From contig CAADYR010000047.1 in the NCBI GenBank assembly GCA_900753305.1, positions 11,802-75,801 on the forward strand: DNA of 64,000 bases, written 5' to 3'. Positions 34,897-43,779 of this stretch are shown here, in pieces (the first letter of the stretch is position 1; every line of letters begins with the position of its first letter). A program made the position numbers and the translations under genes. Source of the stretch: Lachnospiraceae bacterium (lineage in GTDB: Bacteria; Bacillota; Clostridia; Lachnospirales; Lachnospiraceae). Below the pieces are notes generated by a model. It worked only from the letters and a program-made list of their open reading frames with translations, had not been told where the DNA came from and did no database searches.

Positions 34897-36030
34897 TTAT
34901 TTATTGTTAATCAACTGCAAGAATTTTTCTGCCTTTTCTTCCCCGATCCACTCTGTTATGCGGGCAATCACTGCTTTTTGTTTCTCCTTCATGAATTCCT
35001 CTGTATAAGTACGCATATACTGAATCTGACGTTCATTGAACTGCCCCATCAGACATTCATCAACCAACACTTCCTGATAATATTTATAATGTCTATGCAT
35101 GCCATCACATAACTCATTCCAGTGTTTTTTTGCCGACTCATAATCTTCTTTACGTAAATCCGCAAAAATCATGTACTTATAAATATCTCTGTAAAATCCT
35201 CTGCAATAAGGAATTAATTCTTTCTTTTCACAGAACTTTTCCATTAATCCAATTCCCCATTCAGCAAATAAAATGGTATTTTCAGGAGTATCTCTCTTTG
35301 CCATATCTTCTACTGCATAAAGTATTTCCTTATTTATGACGCGAGCCATATTCTGCAGGTTATGAACAACAACAATCTTCATGCTCTCCAATCCCTGTTC
35401 TGAACTTGCCACCTGCGCCAGGATACTCTCCTGTAAACGATTACTTTTTACACTTGGTAGTTGAGCTATGTGTTCTCTTGCACTGACATAGTCCTTTTCA
35501 TGAATATAAATCCAAGCCAGTGCGAAATGTGTCCTTTCTATCCATTCCTTTTGACTGCAAAAGCGAATTACCTGCATGCCTGAACTAATAGCCTTATCCC
35601 TTCTGCTTTCCCAGTTGCAGCTAAATCCTTCATAATCTACATAGCGGCTTAAATCTGCTGTGCGTTCAATAAGACATGTTGCGATTACCATATTACCCAG
35701 ATTTTTACTCAGTTCCTTTTCAAGATAATTACATTTCTCAAGAGCTGCAATTTTAGGATCTGTAAACTTTTTTTCCAATTCAAGATACATATTATTGATC
35801 TGTTTTAATTGGGAAGTATCATGTTCTTTACTTTCAAGCCCAAATAACATATCTGTAGAGACAGATAAAACCTGTGCTATCGGAACAATCATGGAAATAT
35901 CCGGCATTCCTGAACCAGACTCCCATCTACTGACTGCCTGAGAAGTTACTCCAATCTGATTTGCCAACTCTTCCTGCGTAAACCCTTTTCTCTTTCTTGC
36001 CGTTTTAATATTATCTCCAATATTAATCAT
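34897..36030 (-). CDS. XRE-family regulator with TPR-like C-terminus
   Basis: 377 residues from ATG 36030 (MINIGDNIKTARK), spaced 9 nt from GGAGG. The Cro/C1 HTH occupies residues 4-60 (GFTQEELANQIGVTSQAVSR). The remaining 310 residues are alpha-helical with repeats like TPRs (ALAWIYIHEKDYVSAREHI, DLRKEDYESAKKHWNELC). The architecture resembles peptide- or ligand-sensing RRNPP-type regulators, but no cognate peptide is seen beside it. A paralogue of similar layout is at 52496-53533. Confidence 0.85.
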   Translation of the reverse strand: MINIGDNIKTARKRKGFTQEELANQIGVTSQAVSRWESGSGMPDISMIVPIAQVLSVSTDMLFGLESKEHDTSQLKQINNMYLELEKKFTDPKIAALEKCNYLEKELSKNLGNMVIATCLIERTADLSRYVDYEGFSCNWESRRDKAISSGMQVIRFCSQKEWIERTHFALAWIYIHEKDYVSAREHIAQLPSVKSNRLQESILAQVASSEQGLESMKIVVVHNLQNMARVINKEILYAVEDMAKRDTPENTILFAEWGIGLMEKFCEKKELIPYCRGFYRDIYKYMIFADLRKEDYESAKKHWNELCDGMHRHYKYYQEVLVDECLMGQFNERQIQYMRTYTEEFMKEKQKAVIARITEWIGEEKAEKFLQLINNK

Positions 36031-36292
36031 TGCATATGTCCTCCGTTTCCCGGTACCGTAAATAAAATGTATCATTAGGGAAACTTAAATACAAGCAATG
36101 TCCCATGTATATATCCCCAATGGAGCATTGTACTTCTGCTTCAAATAATAGAATATCAAAAAAGAATTTCCTCATTCTGCTGAAAATATGTCATCTACGT
36201 TTCATAACATTTGTGCTACAATAAAGTGTATTAGGGGATTTACACACAAAAGATTCGCTGAATCTATCATAAAATAATTGGAGGAAATGATT

Positions 36293-37450
36293 ATGCTTTG
36301 TATAAAAAACGGACTGATCCATGATGCTGTATCAGCCACTCCTTATGTAGGTGATATTTTAGTAGAAAATGGTAAAATTACGCAGATTCTTCCTGCAAAC
36401 AGTTGCAAAGACGCTGAGACAGTGATTGATGCTACCGGGCTTAACGTTTATCCCGGTCTGGTAGATGCGCACAGTCATCTTGGATTGGACGGATATGCCA
36501 TTGGTTTTGAAGGACAGGATTATAATGAAATGAATGACATCCTCACTCCACAGCTTCGTGCCATTGACGGCATCAACCCACAGGATGAGACTTTACAGCT
36601 TGCCCTGGAAGGCGGTGTAACATGTGTAGGTACTGGTCCTGGAAGTTCTAATGTTCTAGGTGGTATGTTCGTTGCCATGAAGCCCTTTGGCCGCAGAATA
36701 GATGACATGATTGTCAAGTTTCCTGTTGCCATGAAATGTGCGTTTGGTGAAAATCCCAAAAGATGCTATAAAGACAAAAACAATTATTCAAGAATGTCTA
36801 CTGCTTCCAAACTTCGTGAAATGCTTTTTAAAGCAAGAGAATATCAGGCAAAGTTAGATGCTGCCGCAGAAGATCCTTCTAAAAAGCCTGCTTATGATAT
36901 GAAATTAGAAGCCCTTCTTCCCGTTCTGCGCAGGGAAATTCCTCTAAAGGCTCATGCCCACAGAGCAGATGACATTTTCACAGCAATCCGCATTGCAAAA
37001 GAATTTGATGTAAAACTTACTATTGAACATTGTACAGACGGTGCTCTGATCGCAGAAGATCTGGCAAAAGAAAATTATCCGGTTGCAGTTGGTCCTTCTT
37101 TTGGACACGCTACCAAATATGAATTAAAAAATAAATCCTTCAAGACACCCGGCATTTTATCAAAGGCTGGTTGTCAGGTTTCTATCATTACAGACGCTCC
37201 TGTCATTCCACAGCAGTATCTTTCACTTTGTGCCGGACTTGCAGTAAAATCAGGCATGGATGCTTTTGAAGCATTAAAAGCCATTACCATTCACCCTGCA
37301 AAGCACCTTGGCATTGCCGACAGAGTAGGAAGTATTGAGGTTGGAAAAGACGGCGACTTTGTCATTAGTGATGGTAACATCATGGATTCTGCCACAAAAG
37401 TAAATTATACTATTGTAAATGGTACGGTTGCTTTTTCTCAGGTTGATTAA
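36293..37450 (+). CDS. Amidohydrolase (metal-dependent, imidazolonepropionase-like)
   Basis: 385 residues from ATG 36293, 8 nt after GGAGG. Metal-ligand motifs: DAHSHLG (HxH on strand 1), KAHAHRADD, IEHCTDG and ITDAP (strand-8 Asp). The C-terminal segment TIHPAKHLGIADRVGSIEVG-KDGDFV closes the small beta domain. It would hydrolyse a cyclic or linear amide; the substrate is unknown. It is the only intact gene on the plus strand. A divergent gap of 260 bp separates it from the XRE-TPR gene. Confidence 0.9.
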   Translation: MLCIKNGLIHDAVSATPYVGDILVENGKITQILPANSCKDAETVIDATGLNVYPGLVDAHSHLGLDGYAIGFEGQDYNEMNDILTPQLRAIDGINPQDETLQLALEGGVTCVGTGPGSSNVLGGMFVAMKPFGRRIDDMIVKFPVAMKCAFGENPKRCYKDKNNYSRMSTASKLREMLFKAREYQAKLDAAAEDPSKKPAYDMKLEALLPVLRREIPLKAHAHRADDIFTAIRIAKEFDVKLTIEHCTDGALIAEDLAKENYPVAVGPSFGHATKYELKNKSFKTPGILSKAGCQVSIITDAPVIPQQYLSLCAGLAVKSGMDAFEALKAITIHPAKHLGIADRVGSIEVGKDGDFVISDGNIMDSATKVNYTIVNGTVAFSQVD

Positions 37451-37904
37451 TATACCCGATAGATTTAGTCATATCTGGAAATTGTTGCAATGGCTGTGGT
37501 TCCTGTGGCTCTTATACGCCGATTCAGGGGTCACCCGATCTTAAGTATCCGGTGAACAGGGTGAACAAGGGTTTCAGGGTCCACAGGGCGAAAAAGGTGA
37601 CACTGGTGAAACACCTGCAATTACTGTTGTAGAAGATACCCCCATCAGCTACAGATTAAACTTTAAAACAACCACAGAAGACATTACAACGCCCAACCTG
37701 TTTAAACCTCTTGACGAATATCATGTAGATCTCTCCGCTTCCGGCAGTACACTGAATATTCCCTTAGGAAGCCTGATCCTGACCTACCAGAATACTACTT
37801 CCTCATCTGTGCGAATCAGTGTGGCTGCCAAACTCTGGTCGCTGTGTGAGATCCACTCCTTTATCTCTAACGGAGGTGCCAGAACCTCTATCTGGGTACA
37901 ATAG
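37451..37904 (+). pseudogene. Collagen-like (Gly-X-Y) surface protein remnant
   Basis: Immediately after the amidohydrolase stop, one frame encodes GNCCNGCGSCGSYTPIQG, a typical start of clostridial collagen-like exosporium or surface proteins. The continuation is in another frame: GEQGEQGFQGPQGEKGDTGE from 37551, then a beta-rich C-terminal domain (TVVEDTPISYRLNF to ISNGGARTSIWVQ) ending TAG at 37904. There is no start codon with RBS, and a frame change lies near 37550. The Gly-X-Y tract is reduced to about seven triplets. The gene is a deletion remnant. Confidence 0.75.
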
Positions 37905-37975
37905 AGTGAAACCAATGTCAGCTATGAAGCACCTGCCACTTAAAATACGTGTTCTTCTTTCCCTCAAGGATCTAA

Positions 37976-38012
37976 GAATACAGGCAATGCAATCCACGCA
38001 TTGCCTGTATTC
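37976..38012. terminator. Bidirectional hairpin terminator
   Basis: GAATACAGGCAATGC and GCATTGCCTGTATTC form a perfect 15-bp stem around a 7-nt loop, between the plus-strand collagen-like remnant and the minus-strand radical SAM gene, touching that gene's stop codon. T-tracts are weak on both sides. Confidence 0.65.
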
Positions 38013-38889
38013 ATATGTTAAACAGTGACATTTGCTCGTATTTTTGAGGGAACTCATGAAGATACTGAAAACACTCTTTGACCTGATACATCATTCCATT
38101 TTTCACACATACTTCCTTAAAAATCTCCAGCAGCTTCTCATTATTGGGACTTGGAATATCATATGCATTTCCATAGGTTCTGATATATTTATTCTTTACA
38201 CCCGGAAAATGTTTATCCAGTGCTTTATAAAAATACTCTCTATCACCATCCCTCAATGTAACTCCCATTCCAAAGCATATAATGCCTTTTACTCCCGCTT
38301 TTACACAATACTCAAGGATTCCCCTGATATTTTCTTCTGTATCATTAATAAATGGCAATATAGGAGTAAGCCATACAATAGAAGGGATTCCAGCTTCCTT
38401 AAATTGCAGCAGAGCTTTAAAACGTTCTTTGGTTGTGGAAACATTTGGTTCCAGTATCTTGCAGAGCGTTTCATCATAGGTCGTTATTGTCATCTGGACA
38501 ACTGCTTTGGATTTGTCGTTAATTGATTTTAACAAATCCATGTCTCTAAGTACTCTGGTTGATTTTGTCTGAACTGCTACACCATACTCGTATTGGTCTA
38601 TTAACTCCAGACACTTGCGGGTAAGTTTCAGACTTTCTTCTATATGAAGATATGGATCACACATAGCTCCTGTTCCGATCATACATCTTTTACGTTTAGA
38701 TTTTAATGCCCTTTCCAAAAGCTGTGGTGCATTTATCTTCACTTCAATGTCTTCAAATTCGTGCGTAAAACCATAGCACCTACTCCTGCTGTCACAATAA
38801 ATACACCCATGTGTACAGCCACGGTAAATATTCATACCATTATTACTGGAAAGTATTCCTTTTGCTTCTACAAAGTGCATCCCCTTCAC
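38011..38889 (-). CDS. SPL-family radical SAM protein
   Basis: 292 residues with a GTG start at 38889 (an ATG 3 codons in has no room for an RBS). The radical SAM cluster motif is CTHGCIYCD (CX3CX2C) at about 25-33, preceded by NIYRGCTHG, the signature of spore photoproduct lyase-like/Rv2578c-like proteins. ICFGMGVTLRDGDREYFY and NGMMYQVKECFQYLH follow. The radical chemistry target is unknown; a true spore photoproduct lyase usually has a different length. Its promoter carries a large inverted repeat (38906-38939). Confidence 0.88.
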   Translation of the reverse strand: MKGMHFVEAKGILSSNNGMNIYRGCTHGCIYCDSRSRCYGFTHEFEDIEVKINAPQLLERALKSKRKRCMIGTGAMCDPYLHIEESLKLTRKCLELIDQYEYGVAVQTKSTRVLRDMDLLKSINDKSKAVVQMTITTYDETLCKILEPNVSTTKERFKALLQFKEAGIPSIVWLTPILPFINDTEENIRGILEYCVKAGVKGIICFGMGVTLRDGDREYFYKALDKHFPGVKNKYIRTYGNAYDIPSPNNEKLLEIFKEVCVKNGMMYQVKECFQYLHEFPQKYEQMSLFNI

Positions 38890-38905
38890 GCTTCGCTTTC
38901 TTCAA

Positions 38906-38939
38906 TATTAAAAGTGTTTTTATTATAACACTTTTAATA
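38906..38939. promoter_or_regulatory. Promoter with 13-bp inverted repeat, putative operator
   Basis: TATTAAAAGTGTT and AACACTTTTAATA are perfect 13-bp arms around 8 bp that hold TATAAT (minus strand, 38922-38927) as an extended -10 (TGTTATAAT). A repressor bound here would block the radical SAM gene promoter. As a terminator it would lack a clear T-tract. The rest of 38940-39094 shows nothing recognisable. Confidence 0.5.
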
Positions 38940-39094
38940 CGCCAACTGTATGTCATATTTATTATGATATTTTCTTATATGCCAAATGGTTTTGTACTAT
39001 TTTGTTTCATATCCTGCCATCCAACTTCGGTATATATTCTGTTCCATTCTACATAACTCTTATATTCAATCGTGTCTTGCTCGCCCCTTCATCA

Positions 39095-40426
39095 CTATGA
39101 TAAACTGATCATCCATTTACGCTTTCTGAAAATAACAAGTGATACAACCAGTCTGAATATTTCTTCTGTGGTAAGCAATGTGTATACACCCACGATTCCC
39201 CATTGGAATACATATGCAGCAAGCAAACACAAAGGAATTCCAATACACCATGTGCCAATAATATCAATGATCATTATGATCTTGGTATTTCCACCACTTC
39301 TTATGATACCTCCACCAAGGATCATATTTTCAACCTTGATCGGAGCATACAAAGCAAAGACAACAAGAAGAATTTTTCCAAGTTCTCTTACGTTGTGATC
39401 CACACGATACAATCTGGTATATTCTCCCGCCAACAATATTAGCATTGCCGATACAAACACTGCACCTATTAACCCCGCGATCATAATTTTCTTGGATTCA
39501 TTATATGCATTATCATACTCTTTCTTTCCAAGTCTCTTACCAACCATAACACCGGCCGCAGCTGACAAACCGCTCAATGCGCCTATAATAAGTCCCTGAA
39601 TCGGGCACGTAAGAGTGTAGGCTGCAAGGTTTGCGGTGCCAAGATGCCCATACACCGCAGACTCCACATTCTGTCCCAGACTCCAAAGGAACTCACTGAC
39701 CAGAATCGGCATGATCATAATAAGATAATCTCTAATGGTAATCTTCTTGAAACGCGGTGACAATATTGGTTTATCCCCATCCTTTTTAACACAAATAACA
39801 AATCCAATAAAGATGAACAATAAATTAAACACCTGCGAAACAAACGTGGCAATTGCTGCACCTTTTACCCCCATAGACGTAAATCCAAGTTTTCCAAATA
39901 TCAGCACATAATTAAGTCCTGTATTTACAGCTACAGCCCCAAAACTTGCTAAAAATGGTATTGTTGCATGCTCCTTACAGCGCAGCCACGCGGATAAAAC
40001 GGTACTTATTGCCATTGGAATATATGAAAATGCTACAATTCGAAAATATACCGCACCTACGTTTATAATACTTATATCCTTAGTATATAACCCAAGAATC
40101 TGTGCCGGGAAAATTCCTGATGCAAACAAGAACAATACAGATATTATAATTCCGAAAATGAGACTAACATCAAAACTGCTCCAAGCCTCTTTAGCATCAT
40201 CTGCTCCGATAAACTGTGCTATTAATATCCCTGCGACAGTACTTACTGCACCAAGCACCACTGAAAAAATCAAAGAAAAATTACCACATAGTCCGACTGC
40301 TGATATATTAGCCTCTCCCAGCTGACCAATCATTATCTGGTCAATAATTGAAAATGATGCCTGCAGCATGCTTTGCAATGTAACAGGAATCGCTATTTTG
40401 CATAATGATTTTATAAACTCTGACAT
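39095..40426 (-). CDS. MATE-family efflux transporter
   Basis: 443 residues from ATG 40426, which shares one base with the LacI-family stop (TAATG), so translation is coupled. Twelve helices; helix 1 IAIPVTLQSMLQASFSIIDQ, LAAYTLTCPIQGLIIGALSG and GGGIIRSGGNTKIIMIIDII are typical MATE features. It is probably controlled by the adjacent LacI protein. Confidence 0.92.
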   Translation of the reverse strand: MSEFIKSLCKIAIPVTLQSMLQASFSIIDQIMIGQLGEANISAVGLCGNFSLIFSVVLGAVSTVAGILIAQFIGADDAKEAWSSFDVSLIFGIIISVLFLFASGIFPAQILGLYTKDISIINVGAVYFRIVAFSYIPMAISTVLSAWLRCKEHATIPFLASFGAVAVNTGLNYVLIFGKLGFTSMGVKGAAIATFVSQVFNLLFIFIGFVICVKKDGDKPILSPRFKKITIRDYLIMIMPILVSEFLWSLGQNVESAVYGHLGTANLAAYTLTCPIQGLIIGALSGLSAAAGVMVGKRLGKKEYDNAYNESKKIMIAGLIGAVFVSAMLILLAGEYTRLYRVDHNVRELGKILLVVFALYAPIKVENMILGGGIIRSGGNTKIIMIIDIIGTWCIGIPLCLLAAYVFQWGIVGVYTLLTTEEIFRLVVSLVIFRKRKWMISLS

Positions 40427-41442
40427 TATAGTTTCCTCGTACTTCCCCTTTTTATAAGTTTTACCGGAAGAATGATTTCGGCATCGCAATTTCTTCCGTC
40501 ACGCATTGCCTCTATACATTCTATTGCAGTTTTTGCCCTGAGTGACGCATCCTGATGAATCGTAGTCAGAGCCGGGCTGCTTTCTCTACTTGCCATATTA
40601 TCATCGAAACCTATTATCTGCATCTCTTGTGGGATTTGAAGACCCCTTCCTTGCAAAAAACGCATAAACTCAAGTGCATAATAGTCAGACACTGCAAAAA
40701 TTGCAGTAATGTTACAATTTAAAAATTCTGAGAATTTTACCTGATAAAAGTGCAATCTTTCCTTTTCTGTATTTGGGATCTGCCAGATCAAAGTCTCACC
40801 TGGTGCAAAAGCTTCACAAAAACCGTCAAGTCGTTCTTTGTCCATGCATATATAATTGTCCGATATGCACAATGCTTTTTTATGTCCCAGCTCTTTGAAG
40901 TATTTTCCTGCCTGATAACCTCCATCATAGTGATCAATTACAAGATTAACAACTTTTGAACATTTTTCAAAATATCCATCATATACAACAAAGGATATCC
41001 TCATCTGATTTCGAAGTTCTTCATAATCAGCTTCACAAAACCCCATGAGAATCAGACCATCCATATTCCACATTGAAGCAAAAACCGGGATTTCACTGAT
41101 ATCTGCTGTTATTTTTATCATCAGAAAATATCCTTTTTCATTTACCTCGTGGGAAAGGGCATTTAATGATGACATTACAAATCCATCTTCTAAAACCCTG
41201 CCCTCATACTTAACATGGTCATTTATCACCACTCCAATGATTCTTGAATTATTTCTTGCAAGCAAAATACCTGCCATATTAGGGATATATCCTGTCTTTT
41301 CAAGCTCCTGCTGGACTCGTTTTACTGTTTCGTCCGAAATTTTGCTGGTTTTACCATGAATTACTTTTGAAACAGTCGCTGTACTAAGCCCTAATGCATC
41401 TGCGACATCCACGATCCGAACCCTGTTCTGTCCCATATCCAT
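40426..41442 (-). CDS. LacI-family transcriptional regulator
   Basis: 338 residues. The N-terminal LacI HTH (VRIVDVADALGLSTATVSKV, IHGKTSKISDETVKRVQ) is followed by a periplasmic-binding-like effector domain (RIIGVVINDH, GFDDNMASRESSPALTTIHQ). It probably senses a sugar or related ligand and controls the coupled MATE gene. A GTTACAAAA inverted repeat lies 75 bp upstream (41518-41547). Confidence 0.93.
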   Translation of the reverse strand: MDMGQNRVRIVDVADALGLSTATVSKVIHGKTSKISDETVKRVQQELEKTGYIPNMAGILLARNNSRIIGVVINDHVKYEGRVLEDGFVMSSLNALSHEVNEKGYFLMIKITADISEIPVFASMWNMDGLILMGFCEADYEELRNQMRISFVVYDGYFEKCSKVVNLVIDHYDGGYQAGKYFKELGHKKALCISDNYICMDKERLDGFCEAFAPGETLIWQIPNTEKERLHFYQVKFSEFLNCNITAIFAVSDYYALEFMRFLQGRGLQIPQEMQIIGFDDNMASRESSPALTTIHQDASLRAKTAIECIEAMRDGRNCDAEIILPVKLIKRGSTRKL

Positions 41443-41517
41443 TCCTTCTTTTTCCCGATATTCTAATTAAATAGTATAATAGAAATACGGATTTTACAAA
41501 GGTTAAACGCATACCCC

Positions 41518-41547
41518 GTTACAAAATTCAAAACTGATTTTTGTAAC
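41518..41547. repeat. Inverted repeat upstream of the LacI gene
   Basis: GTTACAAAA-N12-TTTTGTAAC. It lies between the LacI gene and the flavodoxin remnant; possible operator or weak terminator. Confidence 0.4.
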
Positions 41548-41595
41548 ATTTTACTATATAAGAAAAATAGCTACAGAAACTCGATATGCATGAGG

Positions 41596-41802
41596 TCAAA
41601 GTGAAAACCTTTGTGCAGCCGATTTAATTTGATTAGACTGGCCAGCATGTTCTCTTGACACGCGGCTGTCAGCATTTGTCCAGTTGAGATCATCATCCGT
41701 ATAGGGTTCTGTTGGTTCTATTTCAAATATGTCACCCCCTGTAATTTGTACAATTTTCTCAGCAACATTTTTTGTATTTCCTGTAGCAGAATAATAAACA
41801 AC
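41596..41802 (-). pseudogene. Flavodoxin fragment
   Basis: From 41802 the minus strand reads VVYYSATGNTKNVAEKIVQ, the FMN-phosphate loop of a flavodoxin, then GGDIFEIEPTEPYTDDDLNW and SRVSREH, as in Flavodoxin_4 proteins. After SREH the sequence becomes unrelated and stops at 41596. A GGGGAGG RBS-like motif sits directly before VVYY, but the start codon and first residues are missing. Only about 52 of some 160 residues remain. Confidence 0.78.
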
Positions 41803-41834
41803 CTCCCCTTTTTATTTCAAAATAAAGTATAAAG

Positions 41835-41864
41835 AAAACGAGCCTCCATTAGAAGTCTCGTTTT
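41835..41864 (-). terminator. Hairpin after the LysR remnant
   Basis: Minus strand AAAACGAG/CTCGTTTT stem with TTCT tail, between the LysR remnant and the flavodoxin remnant. Confidence 0.5.
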
Positions 41865-41920
41865 GTTATCCAGTATGAACCTTTTGGTTTGTTCTTATAT
41901 GCAGTTTTTACTTCACTTTG

Positions 41921-42532
41921 TTAATAGCCTTTATAAGACGCTTCACCAGCTAAATCATTCAGTGTAACCTTTTCCTTTTTAGCCAGTCTATGATGAATAG
42001 ATACCGCTATACAAAATGGTTTTCTCGAAATTTCAGTTCTGGCACAGCCACGCAGTTTCAACATTGTTTCATCAAACACTCCTGCGATCACATCTATATT
42101 CTGTCCCATATTTGCCAGAATTTTCCGGGCATTCTCAGGTGTATTCTCAAATGTAGTAAGTTGAAACTTCATATCCGGATAGATCTTCTGTATCTTAGGC
42201 CATAGTTCCACAAAAATCTCTGGTGGCGTCATCGGGGATATTCCAACACGTATCACTTCATCATTATTATTCATTGCATTTTGTGCGCGAAGCAACGATT
42301 CCTTTGAATATTGTATTAAGTATTTTGCATCCTTATACAGTGATTTCCCCGCTTCCGTTACAACAAGCCCTCTGTGTGTGCGCTCAAAAAGCTATAATTT
42401 CAAACTATCCTCAAGAGAATTAATCTGTTTAATAACTGCCGGTGCACTAATATATAGTTGTTCTGCTGCCTTACTAAAACTTCCAGTATCTGCAACACAA
42501 ATAAATGTTTCTAATTGAGGATTATACATCAT
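41921..42532 (-). pseudogene. LysR-family regulator, amber-interrupted and C-terminally truncated
   Basis: From ATG 42532 the frame reads MYNPQLETFICVADTGSFSK and the LysR HTH (AAEQLYISAPAVIKQINSLE). It then hits TAG within KL-stop-LFERTHRGL, where homologues carry QLFERTHRGL (CAG to TAG is enough). The frame continues through the substrate-binding domain (RVGISPMTPPEIFVELWPKI) and ends in unrelated residues after NDLAGE. Homologues are about 300 residues; here about 185 remain. Its likely target was the adjacent, also broken, flavodoxin gene. Confidence 0.85.
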
Positions 42533-42674
42533 ACTAATAACCATACCTTTCTGTAACCTGCAAGCTATTGTCCATTCTTTTGCCCTTCCTTGTAGATTAC
42601 TATTTTCTTAATAAGCTAAGAATGAAACCTTCTCCATTTATATTCTCATACATTTTGTCAAAAACACTTAATTA

Positions 42675-43142
42675 TTATAACATCATCTCCATGTATCTAC
42701 GGTATGTTTTAAACCCCATTGCTTCGTAGAACGCCAGTGCCTCTTCATTAAACTCCCACATATTCAGTTCAACACGATTCCATTCTTTTTCCTTAGCATA
42801 ATTACGTATGAATGATATCATTTCTGATGCAATACCTTGTCTACGATAAACTTTATCTACACAGAATTCATCAATATCCAGGAAATCACGCTCATTCATA
42901 AAAGGATTTTGGGGTTTGTAGATATGATGGAGTACAGCAAAACCGCATATAATCCCCTCCGTTTCCGCCACAATGATCTCCTGTTCCGGATCATTCCAGA
43001 TAGTATATATATGATCTTGTAATTCCTTATTAAAACCAGCTCTGAAAACTTCAGGTTTACCTTCTACATGGAGGTCGTTAACCTGTTTTCTCATTTCATT
43101 AACACGAATCAATTCATTTTCTTTTGCAAAACGTATAATCAT
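42675..43142 (-). CDS. GNAT-family N-acetyltransferase
   Basis: 155 residues from ATG 43142 (MIIRFAKENEL), with AAGGAG 9 nt upstream; an in-frame ATG 26 codons earlier overlaps a terminator hairpin. The acetyl-CoA loop is VYRRQGIASEMISFI (R/QxxGxG/A) at about 100-115, with the C-terminal AFYEAMGFKTYRRYMEM motif of GNATs. The substrate is unknown. Confidence 0.88.
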   Translation of the reverse strand: MIIRFAKENELIRVNEMRKQVNDLHVEGKPEVFRAGFNKELQDHIYTIWNDPEQEIIVAETEGIICGFAVLHHIYKPQNPFMNERDFLDIDEFCVDKVYRRQGIASEMISFIRNYAKEKEWNRVELNMWEFNEEALAFYEAMGFKTYRRYMEMML

Positions 43143-43178
43143 CTGCTCACGCTCCTTTTTTAATACAGCTAAATCGGA

Positions 43179-43215
43179 TAAAAAAGACCACCTATCCAAG
43201 CAATGGTAAGTGGTC
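43179..43215 (-). terminator. Intrinsic terminator after the 36-residue peptide gene
   Basis: Minus strand GACCAC/GTGGTC outer stem with an inner TACC/GGATA pairing and a TTTTTTA tail. It lies between the peptide gene and the GNAT start, and could attenuate the GNAT gene as well. Confidence 0.85.
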
Positions 43216-43246
43216 AGCATATACCTTAATATAATTGTTGAACTAT

Positions 43247-43357
43247 TTACTCATTCTTGCAATTCAAACATTTACGTACACAATTAAAACTATACATATT
43301 GATAAGGTGCATAGCATAAATTTCAGTATATGAATATTTGATTGCAAATCTATTCAT
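43247..43357 (-). CDS. Small orphan peptide gene (36 residues, three cysteines)
   Basis: ATG at 43357 has AAAGGAG with 7-nt spacing and the frame ends TAA at 43247. The peptide is basic and aromatic at the start (MNRFAIKYSYTEIYAMH) and ends in a Cys-rich tail (FNCVRKCLNCKNE). It has a complete transcription unit of its own: promoter TTGACA-17-TAATCT (43389-43417) and terminator (43179-43215). That is strong evidence for a real gene of about 200 nt. No family is recognised. Possible roles include a zinc-binding micro-protein, a secreted signal precursor or a small toxin; none is shown by the sequence. Confidence 0.6.
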   Translation of the reverse strand: MNRFAIKYSYTEIYAMHLINMYSFNCVRKCLNCKNE

Positions 43358-43388
43358 GAGAAAACTCCTTTCAAAAATTATTGTACTT

Positions 43389-43417
43389 AGATTACGCCTG
43401 TATTCAAATAATGTCAA
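43389..43417 (-). promoter_or_regulatory. Promoter of the small peptide gene
   Basis: TTGACA (43412-43417) and TAATCT (43389-43394), 17-bp spacing, about 32 bp upstream of the peptide ATG and just after the stop of the upstream gene. Confidence 0.7.
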
Positions 43418-43422
43418 TAGAA

Positions 43423-43779
43423 TTACTGCTCTATTATTTTTTTATAAAACGAATTATCTGCTAACATTTGTTTAATTGATGCAAACTTACAATTACATAA
43501 TTTTTCACACAGATCCAACACTTCATCATTATCATAGTTTTCTACTTCATATCGTTTAAAGCCATCCTCTAAATGAAATATAAAAACAACTTTATCCTCT
43601 GCCAAATATTCATTCCAGTATTCTACTTCCAAATAATTTTTTATAAAATCTTCCCATATCTGAGCATTCTCTTTTGAAAAAGTTACTTGATAATTACTTT
43701 CCACTTTTTCAATTACAAATCCTTTATCTTTTAAACTTAATATACTATCATCAATTCCCATCACATATGAATAATACAT
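43423..43779 (-). CDS. Uncharacterised 118-residue acidic protein
   Basis: Start ATG 43779 (MYYSYVMGIDD), 7 nt after GGAGG; a longer frame to 43881 has no RBS. It is acidic and soluble (EVEYWNEYLAEDKVVFIFHL, VENYDNDEVLDLCEKLCNCK) with no membrane segment. No family is recognised; size and charge resemble immunity-type or small regulatory proteins. It stands downstream of the AbiJ-like gene (140-bp gap), on the same strand. Confidence 0.6.
   Translation of the reverse strand: MYYSYVMGIDDSILSLKDKGFVIEKVESNYQVTFSKENAQIWEDFIKNYLEVEYWNEYLAEDKVVFIFHLEDGFKRYEVENYDNDEVLDLCEKLCNCKFASIKQMLADNSFYKKIIEQ

Noticed and set aside
36076..36292. A clear sigma-A promoter for the amidohydrolase
   Set aside because: A TACAAT hexamer is present near 36220, but no acceptable -35 box lies at 16-18 bp, so it was not listed.
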